Assembly: GCA_020722565.1 (NCBI GenBank)
Contig: DYKO01000019.1
Location: forward strand, 1,242 to 54,238
Reading direction: 5' to 3'
Source of the DNA: Rikenella microfusus
Lineage (GTDB): Bacteria; Bacteroidota; Bacteroidia; Bacteroidales; Tenuifilaceae
DNA: 52,997 nt
Under the pieces are notes generated by a model. It was not told where the DNA came from, searched no databases, and was given only the letters and a program-made list of their open reading frames with translations. Made by a program: the position numbers and the translations under genes. This document shows positions 43,192-52,975 of this stretch, in pieces (the stretch's first letter is position 1; each line of letters starts with the position of its first letter).

Positions 43192-45813
43192 GTGAGCGAA
43201 AGTAAAAATTTAAGCATGGTTGAAACCCCGCTCATGAAGCAGTACCTGAGTATAAAACGTGAGCATCCGGATGCCATACTACTCTTCAGGGTGGGTGATT
43301 TTTACGAAACCTTTGGCGAGGATGCCATCAAGACATCCGAAATCCTAGGTATAACGCTCACCCGCAGAGCTAATGGGGCTGCTTCATTTGTTGAGCTGGC
43401 AGGCTTCCCTCACCATGCTCTGGACACCTACCTGCCTAAACTGGTTAGAGCCGGACAAAAAGTAGCCATTTGCGAACAGCTGGAGGACCCTAAAAAAACC
43501 AAGACCATTGTAAAACGCGGAATTACCGAACTTGTAACTCCTGGTGTCTCTTACAACGATAATATCCTTGAGCGAAAGGAGAACAACTTTCTGGCCTGCG
43601 TTTACCTCGATAAAAAGTATGCCGGTATCGCCTTTCTTGACATATCAACAGGCGAATTTTACACATCGGAAGGGAATCTCGATTACATTGACAAGTTGAT
43701 CAACAACTTCAAGCCCAAAGAGATACTGGTTGAACGAACTAAGATAAAGGATTTCATTGATGTTTTCGGGGGAAAACATTACCTAACCCGACTCGATGAA
43801 TGGGCATTTAATGAGGATGCTGCCCGAAAAAAACTAACTAAGCATTTCAATACCCAGTCGCTAAAGGGTTTTGGTATCGATCCCCTTAGGTTTGGAATAA
43901 CTGCCGCAGGAGCCGTTCTCTACTACCTCGATGTCACCCAGCACAATCAGATTGGTCATATTTCAAGCATATCGCGCATCGATGAGGATGCTTATGTTTG
44001 GATTGATAGGTTTACATCCCGAAATCTTGAGCTCTTTAGCTCTCTGAACGAAGGAGCCAAAACCTTTATTGAGGTTATTGATAAAACCCTATCGCCCATG
44101 GGAGGAAGGCTTCTGAAACGATGGATTTCCCTTCCACTTAAAAACATCGATTCAATTAATGATAGGCTAAATGTTGTTGAATACCTTGTTAACCATGAAG
44201 ATATTCGGTTTGCCCTAAATGATAAAATCAGGGAAATGGGCGACGTGGAACGTATTATCTCAAAAGCTGCGGTTGGCCGGATACAACCCCGCGAGATGAT
44301 ACAACTTAAAAATGCATTAAATCTTATTGAAGAGATTAAAAAAATATGTGAGCAGAACATTGAACCCACGCTGCTTCGTATTGCTGAGCAGCTAAATCCC
44401 TGCCATAACATTCGCGAACGTATTGCAAAAGAGATTGTTCCAAATGCCCCCATGATGCTGGGAAAGGGACAGGTAATTGGGCGAGGCGTAAATGCCGATC
44501 TCGATAAGCTAAGGACCATTCTGTATTCCGGAAAAGAATTTTTGTTAAATCTCCAGCAACGCGAATCGGAACGAACCGGAATACCCTCACTAAAGGTTAA
44601 CTTCAACAATGTCTTTGGATACTATATTGAGGTTCGTAACACTCACAAGAACAAGGTTCCATCGGATTGGATCAGAAAACAAACCCTAGTTTCAGCAGAA
44701 CGCTATATAACACAGGAACTCAAGGAATATGAGGAAAAAATACTTGGTGCAGAGGAAAAGATACTGGAACTGGAGCAACTGCTTTACCAAAACCTGGTTC
44801 ATAGCCTTGCCGAGTATATTGGCTCTATTCAACTTAATGCCTACCTAATTGCTCAAATTGATTGCCTCCTCTCCTTTGCCACCTGTGCAATTGACTACGG
44901 TTACCACAGACCAACAGTTAACAACGATGACGTTATAACCATCAGGGCGGGACGACATCCGGTTATTGAGCGCATGCTCCCCGCTGGGGAACAATACGTT
45001 GCCAACGATATTTACCTCGATACACGAGAACAGCAAATCATCATCATTACAGGTCCCAACATGGCAGGCAAGTCGGCGCTGCTCCGCCAAACAGCACTAA
45101 TAGTGCTAATGGCACAAATAGGATCATTTGTGCCTGCCGATGCGGCAACCATTGGAGTTGTTGATAAGATTTTTACCCGAGTAGGGGCCTCCGATAACCT
45201 CTCCCTCGGCGAATCCACCTTTATGGTAGAAATGCAGGAAGCCGCCAGCATCTTGAATAACATCTCGCCCCGTAGCTTGGTCCTACTCGATGAAATTGGC
45301 CGCGGCACATCAACCTACGATGGCATTTCCATTGCATGGGCAATAGTTGAATACCTCCACGAACACCCCTCAGCACGTGCTAAAACCCTCTTTGCCACTC
45401 ACTACCATGAGCTGAACGAAATGGAAAAAAGTTTTTCTAGGGTAAAGAACTACAATGTTACAATTAAAGAACTTAACAATCAGGTTATATTCCTAAGGAA
45501 GTTGGTAAGAGGTGGAAGTGAGCACAGCTTTGGTATCCATGTTGCACGTATGGCTGGCATGCCAACAAGCGTGGTAAAACGCGCTAACGAAATACTTGCC
45601 CAACTGGAAAAGTCCGACCAGCACCAATCGCTTAGTAAACCGGTTAATGAAATTAGCACCCACAGAGAGGGTTACCAACTCAACATATTCCAACTCGAAG
45701 ATCCAGTTTTAAAACAAATTCGCGATCAAATTAAAAAGATTGATATTAATAATCTTACGCCAATCGAGGCGCTAAACAAGCTAAACGAGATTAAACGCTT
45801 AACCGGACTTTAA
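43192..45813 (+). CDS. mutS: DNA mismatch repair protein MutS
   Basis: An 873-residue mismatch-recognition ATPase. The N-terminal domain has [16 protein letters not shown], in which the Phe-x-Glu (FYE) wedge contacts the mismatch; Walker A is GPNMAGKS (621-628); the Walker B/signature region is [20 protein letters not shown] follows. The start used is GTG at 43192, giving eight residues before [10 protein letters not shown]; the ATG at 43216 is an alternative. The ending is convergent with cysK, with only 3 bp between the two stop codons and no room for a terminator. Confidence 0.97.
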   Translation: MSESKNLSMVETPLMKQYLSIKREHPDAILLFRVGDFYETFGEDAIKTSEILGITLTRRANGAASFVELAGFPHHALDTYLPKLVRAGQKVAICEQLEDPKKTKTIVKRGITELVTPGVSYNDNILERKENNFLACVYLDKKYAGIAFLDISTGEFYTSEGNLDYIDKLINNFKPKEILVERTKIKDFIDVFGGKHYLTRLDEWAFNEDAARKKLTKHFNTQSLKGFGIDPLRFGITAAGAVLYYLDVTQHNQIGHISSISRIDEDAYVWIDRFTSRNLELFSSLNEGAKTFIEVIDKTLSPMGGRLLKRWISLPLKNIDSINDRLNVVEYLVNHEDIRFALNDKIREMGDVERIISKAAVGRIQPREMIQLKNALNLIEEIKKICEQNIEPTLLRIAEQLNPCHNIRERIAKEIVPNAPMMLGKGQVIGRGVNADLDKLRTILYSGKEFLLNLQQRESERTGIPSLKVNFNNVFGYYIEVRNTHKNKVPSDWIRKQTLVSAERYITQELKEYEEKILGAEEKILELEQLLYQNLVHSLAEYIGSIQLNAYLIAQIDCLLSFATCAIDYGYHRPTVNNDDVITIRAGRHPVIERMLPAGEQYVANDIYLDTREQQIIIITGPNMAGKSALLRQTALIVLMAQIGSFVPADAATIGVVDKIFTRVGASDNLSLGESTFMVEMQEAASILNNISPRSLVLLDEIGRGTSTYDGISIAWAIVEYLHEHPSARAKTLFATHYHELNEMEKSFSRVKNYNVTIKELNNQVIFLRKLVRGGSEHSFGIHVARMAGMPTSVVKRANEILAQLEKSDQHQSLSKPVNEISTHREGYQLNIFQLEDPVLKQIRDQIKKIDINNLTPIEALNKLNEIKRLTGL

Positions 45814-45816
45814 AAT

Positions 45817-46731
45817 TTATTGCCGCCACAAATCCTCAATACTAAGGTATCGTTCTCCCCCGTCGTAGGCAAAAGTTAAGATAGTCTTTCCCGGGTGTAA
45901 GTCATTTTGAATACTGTTTACAGCGGCAATATTTGCGCCAGTTGATATTCCTGCCAATATACCCTCGGTTTTGTAAAGCTTTCTTGCAAAATGAAAAGCA
46001 TCGTCTGTAGCTACGCTAATAACATGGTCAACAATATGGCAATTATAATTTTTTGGAACAAAACCAGCACCTATACCTTGAATCCCATGCGTTCCCATTT
46101 GACCTCCTGATAAAACGGGCGAATCGTTAGGCTCAACTGCAAATATTTTTATCTTAGGGAAAGTTTCCTTAAGCCTAGCTCCAATACCTGAGATATGACC
46201 CGCTGTCCCAACTCCAGCAACCAGAACATCAATACCATCAGGGAAATCAGCAATTATTTCCTCGGCTGTAGCCTGGTAGTGCGCTTTCGGGTTAGCAGGG
46301 TTTTCGAACTGCATGGGCATCCATGCCCTTTTGTTGCTATTCACAATTTCAAGTGCTTTATCAATTGCCCCCTGCATGCCATTCAATGCGGGGGTAAGCA
46401 CAATCTCTGCACCTAACGCCTTAAGTATTTTTCTGCGCTCCATCGACATGCTTTCGGGCATGGTTAAAATAAGCCTGTAACCCTTTAGCATTGCTACCAT
46501 GGCTAAACCAATTCCTGTATTCCCGGATGTTGGCTCAACTATCATCGAACCGTTACCAATAATACCTTTTTTTTCACCATCCTCTATCATTGCTAGTGCA
46601 GCTCTGTCCTTTATGCTCCCAGTGGGATTCCGGCGCTCATCCTTTATCCAAACGTTGTGATGCGGAAAGAGCCTTAACAACCCTACATGCGGTGTATTTC
46701 CGATTGTTTCCAGAATGCTATTGTATCGCAT
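45817..46731 (-). CDS. cysK: Cysteine synthase (O-acetylserine sulfhydrylase)
   Basis: A 304-residue PLP enzyme making L-cysteine from O-acetyl-L-serine and sulfide. PLP lysine is Lys41 in NPTGSIKDR; phosphate-contacting PTSGNTG is at about 67-73; the GVGTAGHISGIG loop and GIQGIGAGFVP follow. The NPTGSIKDR wording (rather than NPSASVKDR) and the slightly short length suggest a CysM-like branch, which may accept other donors; the reaction class is secure. It follows cysE with a 13-bp gap, so both enzymes of the pathway are made together. Confidence 0.92.
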   Translation of the reverse strand: MRYNSILETIGNTPHVGLLRLFPHHNVWIKDERRNPTGSIKDRAALAMIEDGEKKGIIGNGSMIVEPTSGNTGIGLAMVAMLKGYRLILTMPESMSMERRKILKALGAEIVLTPALNGMQGAIDKALEIVNSNKRAWMPMQFENPANPKAHYQATAEEIIADFPDGIDVLVAGVGTAGHISGIGARLKETFPKIKIFAVEPNDSPVLSGGQMGTHGIQGIGAGFVPKNYNCHIVDHVISVATDDAFHFARKLYKTEGILAGISTGANIAAVNSIQNDLHPGKTILTFAYDGGERYLSIEDLWRQ

Positions 46732-46744
46732 TTCCCTGTATTTT

Positions 46745-47512
46745 TTATGATTTGATAAATTTACTTTGTACCCTTACCTTGCTCTCGTGATATACTATTG
46801 AATAAGGCGGTACGCTTTTTACCAACCACACATTCCCGCCAATAATGCTATGATGACCAATAATAGTATCGCCACCCAAAACTGTACTTCCGGCATAAAT
46901 TACAACATCATCTTCTATGGTAGGATGACGCTTAGCAACAGCCATCTGCTTTGACACGCTTAAAGCGCCCAGCGTTACACCCTGGTACAACTTTACCCTG
47001 TTTCCAATAATGGCCGTTCCCCCTATAACAATACCGGTTCCGTGATCAATAAAAAACTCACGACCAATTTTAGCTGCAGGATGAATATCTATACCAGTTT
47101 TACTATGGGCATACTCCGTTAACATTCGCGGAAGCAATTGTACACCTAACTGATGCAGCAAATTGGCCAAACGGTAATGCAGAATGGCGTAAAAACCCGG
47201 ATAAGTTATAACAACCTCCTGAACGCATGTGGCAGCAGGATCGTTTTCCCATATAAATTGCGCATCGGCTCTTAAATCATCCACAACATCAGCTAACCGG
47301 GATACAAAGTGTTGCAAAACCTTGCTGTAATCAACAATGGTATTAGACGAAAAATTTAATAAATACGTAATAAGCAGCTCCATCCTTTCAGGTACATCAA
47401 CATTTTGCGGCACTTCTGTAAGTAAAGCATCAACAATCCGTTTGGATAGCTCCCGGCTAAGAAAACCAGTTTCGCGCTTTACCCATTGGTGGTTTAACCC
47501 TTTTGAGCTCAT
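46745..47512 (-). CDS. cysE: Serine O-acetyltransferase
   Basis: A 255-residue enzyme making O-acetylserine from L-serine and acetyl-CoA. The N-terminal helical domain (1-140) is followed by a left-handed beta-helix of hexapeptide repeats with DIHPAAKIG, FFIDHGTGIVIGGTAIIG (catalytic His region) and VKLYQGVTLGALS. The long helical N-terminus resembles the plant/EpsC-like variant more than short E. coli CysE. The C-terminal tail may bind cysteine synthase or take part in feedback inhibition. First gene of the cysE-cysK unit; an 8-bp inverted repeat lies about 45-70 bp upstream. Confidence 0.9.
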   Translation of the reverse strand: MSSKGLNHQWVKRETGFLSRELSKRIVDALLTEVPQNVDVPERMELLITYLLNFSSNTIVDYSKVLQHFVSRLADVVDDLRADAQFIWENDPAATCVQEVVITYPGFYAILHYRLANLLHQLGVQLLPRMLTEYAHSKTGIDIHPAAKIGREFFIDHGTGIVIGGTAIIGNRVKLYQGVTLGALSVSKQMAVAKRHPTIEDDVVIYAGSTVLGGDTIIGHHSIIGGNVWLVKSVPPYSIVYHESKVRVQSKFIKS

Positions 47513-47556
47513 AACAGTTTTTATAATTTGAGTTGACTTTTCTTGGTGAGGTTAAA

Positions 47557-47581
47557 TTCTGTTACAGACATAATAACAGAA
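47557..47581. repeat. Inverted repeat upstream of cysE, possible operator
   Basis: TTCTGTTA (47557-47564) and TAACAGAA (47574-47581) form a perfect 8-bp inverted repeat with a 9-base spacer, 45 bp before the cysE ATG. No T-run follows on the minus strand. The TGTTA/TAACA half-sites recall Crp/Fnr-type boxes, but the spacing differs, so the regulator cannot be named. Confidence 0.4.
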
Positions 47582-47609
47582 AACCCTTCCGTATCAATAC
47601 CGGAAGGGT
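47577..47609 (-). terminator. Intrinsic terminator downstream of gltX
   Basis: A 9-bp stem (ACCCTTCCG, 47583-47591, with CGGAAGGGT, 47601-47609), 9-base loop, and TTTTC on the minus strand. It lies about 127 bp past the gltX stop, so the gltX mRNA has a long 3' region (47610-47735) in which I see no gene, tRNA or other feature. Confidence 0.7.
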
Positions 47610-47735
47610 GCATATAAAAAAAGAATTCTACTTTCAGATTAACTTACTGCATAGCCCTTGCGGTATAGGGTTACAACCCATACAACAACAAAAGCATGCA
47701 ATATATAGAGTGGCAATCATGTTATAAAGATACAA

Positions 47736-49271
47736 TCAACCTTTTAGAATTGCAATAGCTTGTTTGAAACGAATTAGTGTTTCTTCCTTGCCCAGTATTT
47801 CACATATATCGGCAATTCCAGGTCCTTTGGACTCACCCACTAGGCAAAGCCTGATGGCATTCATTACCTTGCCCATACCATAGCCTTTTTGGTTGATAAA
47901 CTCTTTAAGTTTCGTCTCAATTGAATGTGCCTCCCAGTTGCTGAACTCGCTAAAAAGATTTATTACCTCTTCAATGATTCCTGGCGTTTCGGGTTTCCAA
48001 TGCTTGGCCACAGCCTGTTGGTCGTATTGCAAGGGGCGCTCGAAAAAGAAATTGGTTTGCGACCAAAGCTCATGGACAAAATTCACGCGTTCCTTAACCA
48101 GGCCAATAATCCGGGTTAATTTATTAAACTCTCCATCTATATTTATATTGTACTGCTCTAAAATGGGCAAGAAAAGTGCTGCCACCTCTTCATCGGGCTT
48201 ACGAATAAGGTACTGATGGTTGAACCACTTTGCTTTTTCCGGATCGAAGCGAGCGCCCGACTTGTTTACGCGTTCAATACTAAAAGCATGGATAAGTTCA
48301 TCCATACTGAATATTTCCTGTTCGTTTCCTGGATTCCAACCAAGTAGTGCCAATAAATTGACAAATGCTTCTGGGAAATAGCCATCCTCACGGTATCCAC
48401 GCGATATTTCGTCATCTTCACCTTTCCAGAGTAAGGGGAAAACAGGAAAGCCCATTTTATCGCCATCGCGCTTACTTAACTTGCCATTCCCGGTGGGTTT
48501 GAGCAATAAAGGAAGATGAGCAAACTGTGGCATTTTATCCTCCCAGCCCAGTGCCCTATATAGAAGCACATGAAGCGGAAGCGATGGTAACCACTCCTCA
48601 CCTCGAATAACATGGGTAATTTCCATCAGGTAATCATCAGTTACATTTGCCAAATGATAGGTGGGCAGCATGTCGCTGCTCTTGAACAGCACTTTGTCAT
48701 CAAGGGTAGATGTGTTCACTCGAACCTCACCACGAATCAAATCGTGCATAACCACCTCTTGGTTTTCGGGCATTTTGAAACGAATCACCCATTGATCGCC
48801 ACTTTCAATTCTCCTTTTTACCTCATCGGCGGAAAGCGATAGAGAATTTTCCATGCTTTGCCTTATGGCAAAATTGTAGGTAAAAACTTCGCCCTTAGCC
48901 TCAGCTTTACTTCTAAGTTTTTCCAAATGCTCAGGGGTGTCAAAGGCATAATAGGCATTTCCTTTCTCAATCAACCTATCAGCAAATTGCTTGTATATTG
49001 GCTTACGCTCACTTTGACGGTACGGGGCATGTGGACCGCCTTCACGCACACCCTCATCAATTTTAATTCCGCACCAGCTAAGTGCTTCATTGATGTACTC
49101 CTCGGCACCGGGCACAAAGCGCTGCGAATCGGTATCCTCTATTCTCAATATGAAATCGCCCCCGTGATTGCGGGCAAAAAAGTAATTGAATAGGGCTGTT
49201 CGAACCCCACCAATATGAAGGGGCCCCGTTGGGCTCGGTGCAAAACGAACTCTAACTCTACGATTACTCAT
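47736..49271 (-). CDS. gltX: Glutamyl-tRNA synthetase
   Basis: A 511-residue class I aminoacyl-tRNA synthetase charging tRNA-Glu. N-terminal RFAPSPTGPLHIGG has the HIGH motif as HIGG (19-22), FILRIEDTD follows, and the KMSKS motif is KLSKR (264-268) in GNGKLSKRDGDK. The C-terminal anticodon-binding domain is helical. Length is normal for bacteria. The ATG at 49271 lies 16 bases after a perfect -7 element. Confidence 0.97.
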   Translation of the reverse strand: MSNRRVRVRFAPSPTGPLHIGGVRTALFNYFFARNHGGDFILRIEDTDSQRFVPGAEEYINEALSWCGIKIDEGVREGGPHAPYRQSERKPIYKQFADRLIEKGNAYYAFDTPEHLEKLRSKAEAKGEVFTYNFAIRQSMENSLSLSADEVKRRIESGDQWVIRFKMPENQEVVMHDLIRGEVRVNTSTLDDKVLFKSSDMLPTYHLANVTDDYLMEITHVIRGEEWLPSLPLHVLLYRALGWEDKMPQFAHLPLLLKPTGNGKLSKRDGDKMGFPVFPLLWKGEDDEISRGYREDGYFPEAFVNLLALLGWNPGNEQEIFSMDELIHAFSIERVNKSGARFDPEKAKWFNHQYLIRKPDEEVAALFLPILEQYNINIDGEFNKLTRIIGLVKERVNFVHELWSQTNFFFERPLQYDQQAVAKHWKPETPGIIEEVINLFSEFSNWEAHSIETKLKEFINQKGYGMGKVMNAIRLCLVGESKGPGIADICEILGKEETLIRFKQAIAILKG

Positions 49272-49287
49272 ACCTTAAAATTTGATG

Positions 49288-49295
49288 CAAAGGTA
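49288..49295 (-). promoter_or_regulatory. -7 promoter element of gltX
   Basis: TACCTTTG on the minus strand, a perfect TAnnTTTG match, 16 bases before the gltX ATG; the leader would be only about 10 nt. Confidence 0.6.
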
Positions 49296-49357
49296 TTAAT
49301 TAAGACACTATTCGGCAAATCGATAATAAGTTTGCGCGCAATAGAAAAGGGAAGTAG

Positions 49358-50761
49358 CTACTCCCCCACAATATTTTTATAATGCTCGTACCTATCTATT
49401 ATATCCCTTACAAACCTATAGGTTTCTGTTCCCTTAAGTCGCCCATATTTAACAATAGTATCGTTCGCAAATTCAGATTTATAGCGAATAAAGTACTCAA
49501 CGTTATCCTCCCATCGATTGGGATCGCGACCATACTTAATAGCGAGATTCCGGGCATCGATAACATGCCCGATTCCAGCATTATATGAAGCCAAAACAAA
49601 TTTTATCTTTTCTTCCTTGGGGATATCATATCCATTAAACTTATCCTCAATCCATTTCAGGTACTTTACCCCTACTTCAATTTGCTTAACCGGGTTTACG
49701 GTGCTGTCGATACCAAAATATTCGGCAGTTTGGGGCATCATCTGCATTAGGCCAGTGGCTCCTCTTTGAGAGGTAACATCGTGGCGAAAACGGGATTCCT
49801 GATAAACCAATGAGGCCAATAATCGCCAGTCCCACTCTATGGATTGGCTATGCTTCTTAAAATACTCATCCCATTGCGATATTCGTCCGGTGTAAATGTA
49901 AAAATATTCACTGCTGGCCCTGCGGATAAAACGTTCCTCGGAGAAATACTTTAATTCAATGTTTTTGTAATGAGCAGTTTTCAGGTATCCCTCTAACCAT
50001 GAGTTTATGCGCTTTAGCAATTCCGGCGAAGATTTTCTAACAGCCCATGCGGTATGTTGGGGAAAACCAATTTGGACATCTATATTGATGTTCTTGTAAT
50101 ATGCCGATTTTACAAGGGCTACCGACTCATCGCAAACCACGTAGTCAATTTCTCCATTTGCAACCAATTCAATAAGTTTATCGGCATCGTGATTGGGAAG
50201 TTCCACAATGGCAAGACCTCCACCAATTTCATCTGAAAGTTTTTTTAACCGAAAGGCAGCTGCGGAGCTCCGCTGAACGTAAACAACCTTACCGGAAAGA
50301 TCTAATGGTTTTTGTACTAAAGGGTTCCCATTCTCTTTGGGTATTCGCTGCACCAAAACCTGGCTGGTTTCGCCATGCGGGATGGTGAAATCTACCTCTC
50401 TCTTACGCTGGGCAGTTACTGCCAAACTATTAGCAATAATATCAACCTTTCCGCTTTTGAGCATTTCAAATGATTTGTCAATATCATTCTCGGCTACCAA
50501 TTCAAGTTTTAAACCAAGGAAAGAGGCCAGGTCACGAAGCATATCGTATTGATAGCCCATTGGCTCACCCTTGTAAATAAAGTAGCTGGTGGCATTGTAA
50601 TCGGTTACAGCAACTAGTTTTCCATCGGCTAGTATTGCGGCCAAATCTCGATTAATTTCGGGTTCATCTTTTAATTTTCTCTCATTGTTCAAACAAGAGA
50701 ACACGAAAAGTATGGCCAAAAAAATCAACCCTCTGGTAAACACATAAAAATTTCTCGCCAT
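49358..50761 (-). CDS. mltF: MltF-like membrane-bound lytic transglycosylase (lipoprotein)
   Basis: A 467-residue envelope protein with lipobox FVFSC (Cys23). Residues about 45-280 form a periplasmic solute-binding domain of the SBP_bac_3 type (AVTDYNATSYFIYKGEPMGYQYDML, GKVDIIANSLAVTAQRKREVDFT); residues about 300-445 form an SLT lytic transglycosylase domain with the catalytic Glu322 in SLVYQESRF and GATGLMQMMPQTA, then a SYNAG repeat. This two-domain plan is that of MltF, which cleaves peptidoglycan and whose sensor domain senses muropeptides or amino acids. A perfect promoter element lies upstream; the gene stands alone. Confidence 0.9.
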   Translation of the reverse strand: MARNFYVFTRGLIFLAILFVFSCLNNERKLKDEPEINRDLAAILADGKLVAVTDYNATSYFIYKGEPMGYQYDMLRDLASFLGLKLELVAENDIDKSFEMLKSGKVDIIANSLAVTAQRKREVDFTIPHGETSQVLVQRIPKENGNPLVQKPLDLSGKVVYVQRSSAAAFRLKKLSDEIGGGLAIVELPNHDADKLIELVANGEIDYVVCDESVALVKSAYYKNINIDVQIGFPQHTAWAVRKSSPELLKRINSWLEGYLKTAHYKNIELKYFSEERFIRRASSEYFYIYTGRISQWDEYFKKHSQSIEWDWRLLASLVYQESRFRHDVTSQRGATGLMQMMPQTAEYFGIDSTVNPVKQIEVGVKYLKWIEDKFNGYDIPKEEKIKFVLASYNAGIGHVIDARNLAIKYGRDPNRWEDNVEYFIRYKSEFANDTIVKYGRLKGTETYRFVRDIIDRYEHYKNIVGE

Positions 50762-50795
50762 AAATGACTTTTTTGGTTCAACTTAAAAAGAAACA

Positions 50796-50803
50796 CAAAA
50801 TTA
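50796..50803 (-). promoter_or_regulatory. -7 promoter element of mltF
   Basis: TAATTTTG on the minus strand, a perfect TAnnTTTG match, 34 bases before the mltF ATG. Confidence 0.6.
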
Positions 50804-50840
50804 GTGTAAAGTGTTGTAATACAGTCAGGAATTTTGATGA

Positions 50841-52865
50841 CTAGTCATAGAACATCCACGAAAGTCCAAATTTGAACATTCGCGGGTTGTAAGGATAGTG
50901 CACAGAAATAAAGTACTGATTATCAGGATATCCCTGATTTACATGCTCAAATTTGAAGAACAAATTGGTACGTTTCCACTTGGCGTTTAAAAAGACATCG
51001 GCATAGGGATAGTTTCCAATTTCGCGATCCTTTTGACGATGGAATATTCCAGTTGCAGGATTATAAACATCGGCATAGAAAGGGGTACGGTAAAAAGCGC
51101 TAATCCCTAGCTGGACGGTTAACACATTCTTTACCAAGGGATACTGGTAATATAGAGCACCAAAACCCAACAGTGTGGGTAAACCCATTGCTTCGGTATT
51201 GGTGATTGCCTGCCAAACGGCTTTCCCCACAAGATGCAAACCACCTAACTTTAATACTTTTTGCAAATAAGCAGATGTAACGGTTACATTCGACGCTTGT
51301 GTTGGTAGGGCAAGTGTATCAAAGTAAATATAATTCAGGATATGAACCAGATTGTAACCTGCCTCAAAACCAATTTTTTCTGCACCTATTTTTGCACTAA
51401 TCCTAAAACGACTCTCTTTGTCAAAATTATTATTCCATTTATAGTGATTTGAAAAATATTGTTTTAAGAACGGATCCGGTTCCCTATCGGTTATGGATAA
51501 CTCGCCGGAAATAAAAGGCATCTCCTTCGATTTCCATGGAAGAATAGATAATCTTCCGAAAAGCTCCTTGTCAGCAGACCTATAACCGCTTAAAAAAAAC
51601 CGGGCAGCTCCGCTGTAATTTAAATAGGGACTATTGCTGTAAATGCCAAACCCAAAATGATTGGTATTGATTTTTTTGTTGTTCTGAGAGTAAATAAAAT
51701 CTTCTGGAGTTAAGTAGTAGTAGCTGCCAAAAAGATTAGAAACCCAAGCTCTTAACCCTGGAATACCAGGGTATTTTGCTATTTGGCTTAGCTCAACTAA
51801 CAATGTAGATTGATAGGTTGCAAGATATACAGAATCGTGGGTGCTACTAGTATTTATGTAAAAATTTTTAAAATACGATGAATCCGTTTCTGCATCAACA
51901 TATAAACGGGTATATCTATAACCCTCAAAAATCAACTTTGCTGCCAGTATCGATTTAAGTTTATTAGTATCGGAATCGGTAGTTTTCAGCGCAATTATAT
52001 CATATCCTACAACACCCGAGAAGCTGCGTTTTCGGTATTCAGTTGATGCTTTTTTTAAGCTAAAAGGAACTAAATTGGGTTCAACTACGGTATCCTGAAT
52101 AAATTTATCGTCGAGCAATCCACCATTTTCTTGATTTTTAATATATGTGTAGGCAAATGTACCCTGAGCCATCAGCCTATGCTTATAGTAGCTAGCAAAA
52201 AATGTAAAATCGTTGTTGCGCGTTAGTTGATTCTCGTAAATTCCCTTAGTACTGTAATAATTGTACTGCAACCCAATATTAGTATATCGATTTACATTTT
52301 GAGTATGCATTATCAAAAGATTTTGTTCTGCATTTTTTCTGCTCCCACCAGTAGAGTAATCGATTTGAGTATGTGGTCTTCGAACATTAAAGTGTCTTCT
52401 TTCTAGTACAGGCTGTTGGTAATAAGCAAATCCTGATGAAAATAAAAAGGGGACATCTTCATAGCGGTCAAAAAAATGATCAGGAATTAGGGGAGAGCCC
52501 ATATTACCCAGATACGAAACAAATGACATATTTTTCTGACCTGGCAAAATCAAATGATTTAAGAATAAAGTGCTATCAAAAGTCTTAGTGACTATTAAAT
52601 CGTAAGTTTTTTTATCGATGTACCACGCAAAAGACTTCTCCTTGGTATCTTTAATGCCAATAAATCCATAAATGTTCCGGTAGTTAACTGTATTTGCAGA
52701 ATCAGAATTGCTCTTTTTAGTTAGGCCAAAGTTAAATTTGTTTTTTATGTTGTTAACCTTGCTCAGCGTATCAGTATGAATAATAGTACTATCATAGTCT
52801 ATCTGAGCCGATAGGCTAAAAAATCCTAATAAAAGGGTTATTGTTATTGATAGGGGTTTAATCAA
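50841..52865 (-). CDS. Putative outer-membrane porin (Porin_10 type)
   Basis: A 674-residue beta-barrel protein with signal peptide (1-20, ending SLSAQ). The mature N-terminal part includes DTKEKSFAWYIDKKTYDL and FLNHLILPGQKNMSFVSYLGNMGSPLIPDHFFDR, typical of the Bacteroidota family annotated as putative porin (Porin_10). The remainder alternates short amphipathic strands (Tyr/Phe-rich) and ends in LSWMFYD, close to a terminal-aromatic insertion signal. The only plausible start is TTG at 52865; no ATG precedes the signal peptide. Lies 79 bp from mltF. Solute unknown. Confidence 0.78.
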   Translation of the reverse strand: MIKPLSITITLLLGFFSLSAQIDYDSTIIHTDTLSKVNNIKNKFNFGLTKKSNSDSANTVNYRNIYGFIGIKDTKEKSFAWYIDKKTYDLIVTKTFDSTLFLNHLILPGQKNMSFVSYLGNMGSPLIPDHFFDRYEDVPFLFSSGFAYYQQPVLERRHFNVRRPHTQIDYSTGGSRKNAEQNLLIMHTQNVNRYTNIGLQYNYYSTKGIYENQLTRNNDFTFFASYYKHRLMAQGTFAYTYIKNQENGGLLDDKFIQDTVVEPNLVPFSLKKASTEYRKRSFSGVVGYDIIALKTTDSDTNKLKSILAAKLIFEGYRYTRLYVDAETDSSYFKNFYINTSSTHDSVYLATYQSTLLVELSQIAKYPGIPGLRAWVSNLFGSYYYLTPEDFIYSQNNKKINTNHFGFGIYSNSPYLNYSGAARFFLSGYRSADKELFGRLSILPWKSKEMPFISGELSITDREPDPFLKQYFSNHYKWNNNFDKESRFRISAKIGAEKIGFEAGYNLVHILNYIYFDTLALPTQASNVTVTSAYLQKVLKLGGLHLVGKAVWQAITNTEAMGLPTLLGFGALYYQYPLVKNVLTVQLGISAFYRTPFYADVYNPATGIFHRQKDREIGNYPYADVFLNAKWKRTNLFFKFEHVNQGYPDNQYFISVHYPYNPRMFKFGLSWMFYD

Positions 52866-52883
52866 TACTTTCTATTTTAAATG

Positions 52884-52891
52884 CAAAGATA
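52884..52891 (-). promoter_or_regulatory. -7 promoter element of the porin gene
   Basis: TATCTTTG on the minus strand, a perfect TAnnTTTG match, 18 bases before the TTG start. A second perfect element, TACCTTTG, lies at 52919-52926, so two promoters may drive the porin. Confidence 0.55.
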
Positions 52892-52944
52892 AAAATCATG
52901 GTTGTTAAAGAGTGTGAACAAAGGTAAAAAGATAATAACAGAAT

Positions 52945-52975
52945 AAAAAAAGCCCCGGCCTTAAATAGCCGGGGC
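52945..52975 (-). terminator. Strong intrinsic terminator, probably of an rRNA operon
   Basis: An 8-bp all-G/C stem (GCCCCGGC, 52952-52959, with GCCGGGGC, 52968-52975), 8-base loop, followed on the minus strand by seven T. It directly follows the 5S-like sequence at the window edge. Confidence 0.88.

Noticed and set aside
43050-43277. 75-codon frame on the minus strand
   Set aside because: It runs over the mutS promoter and start and into the RNA promoter, with no motif; treated as chance.
45811-45819. Overlap or fusion of mutS and cysK at their ends
   Set aside because: They are convergent with separate stops 3 bp apart; unusual for lacking a terminator but not a broken gene.
47610-47735. 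tRNA or other RNA gene downstream of gltX
   Set aside because: No cloverleaf, T-loop or other recognisable structure was found.
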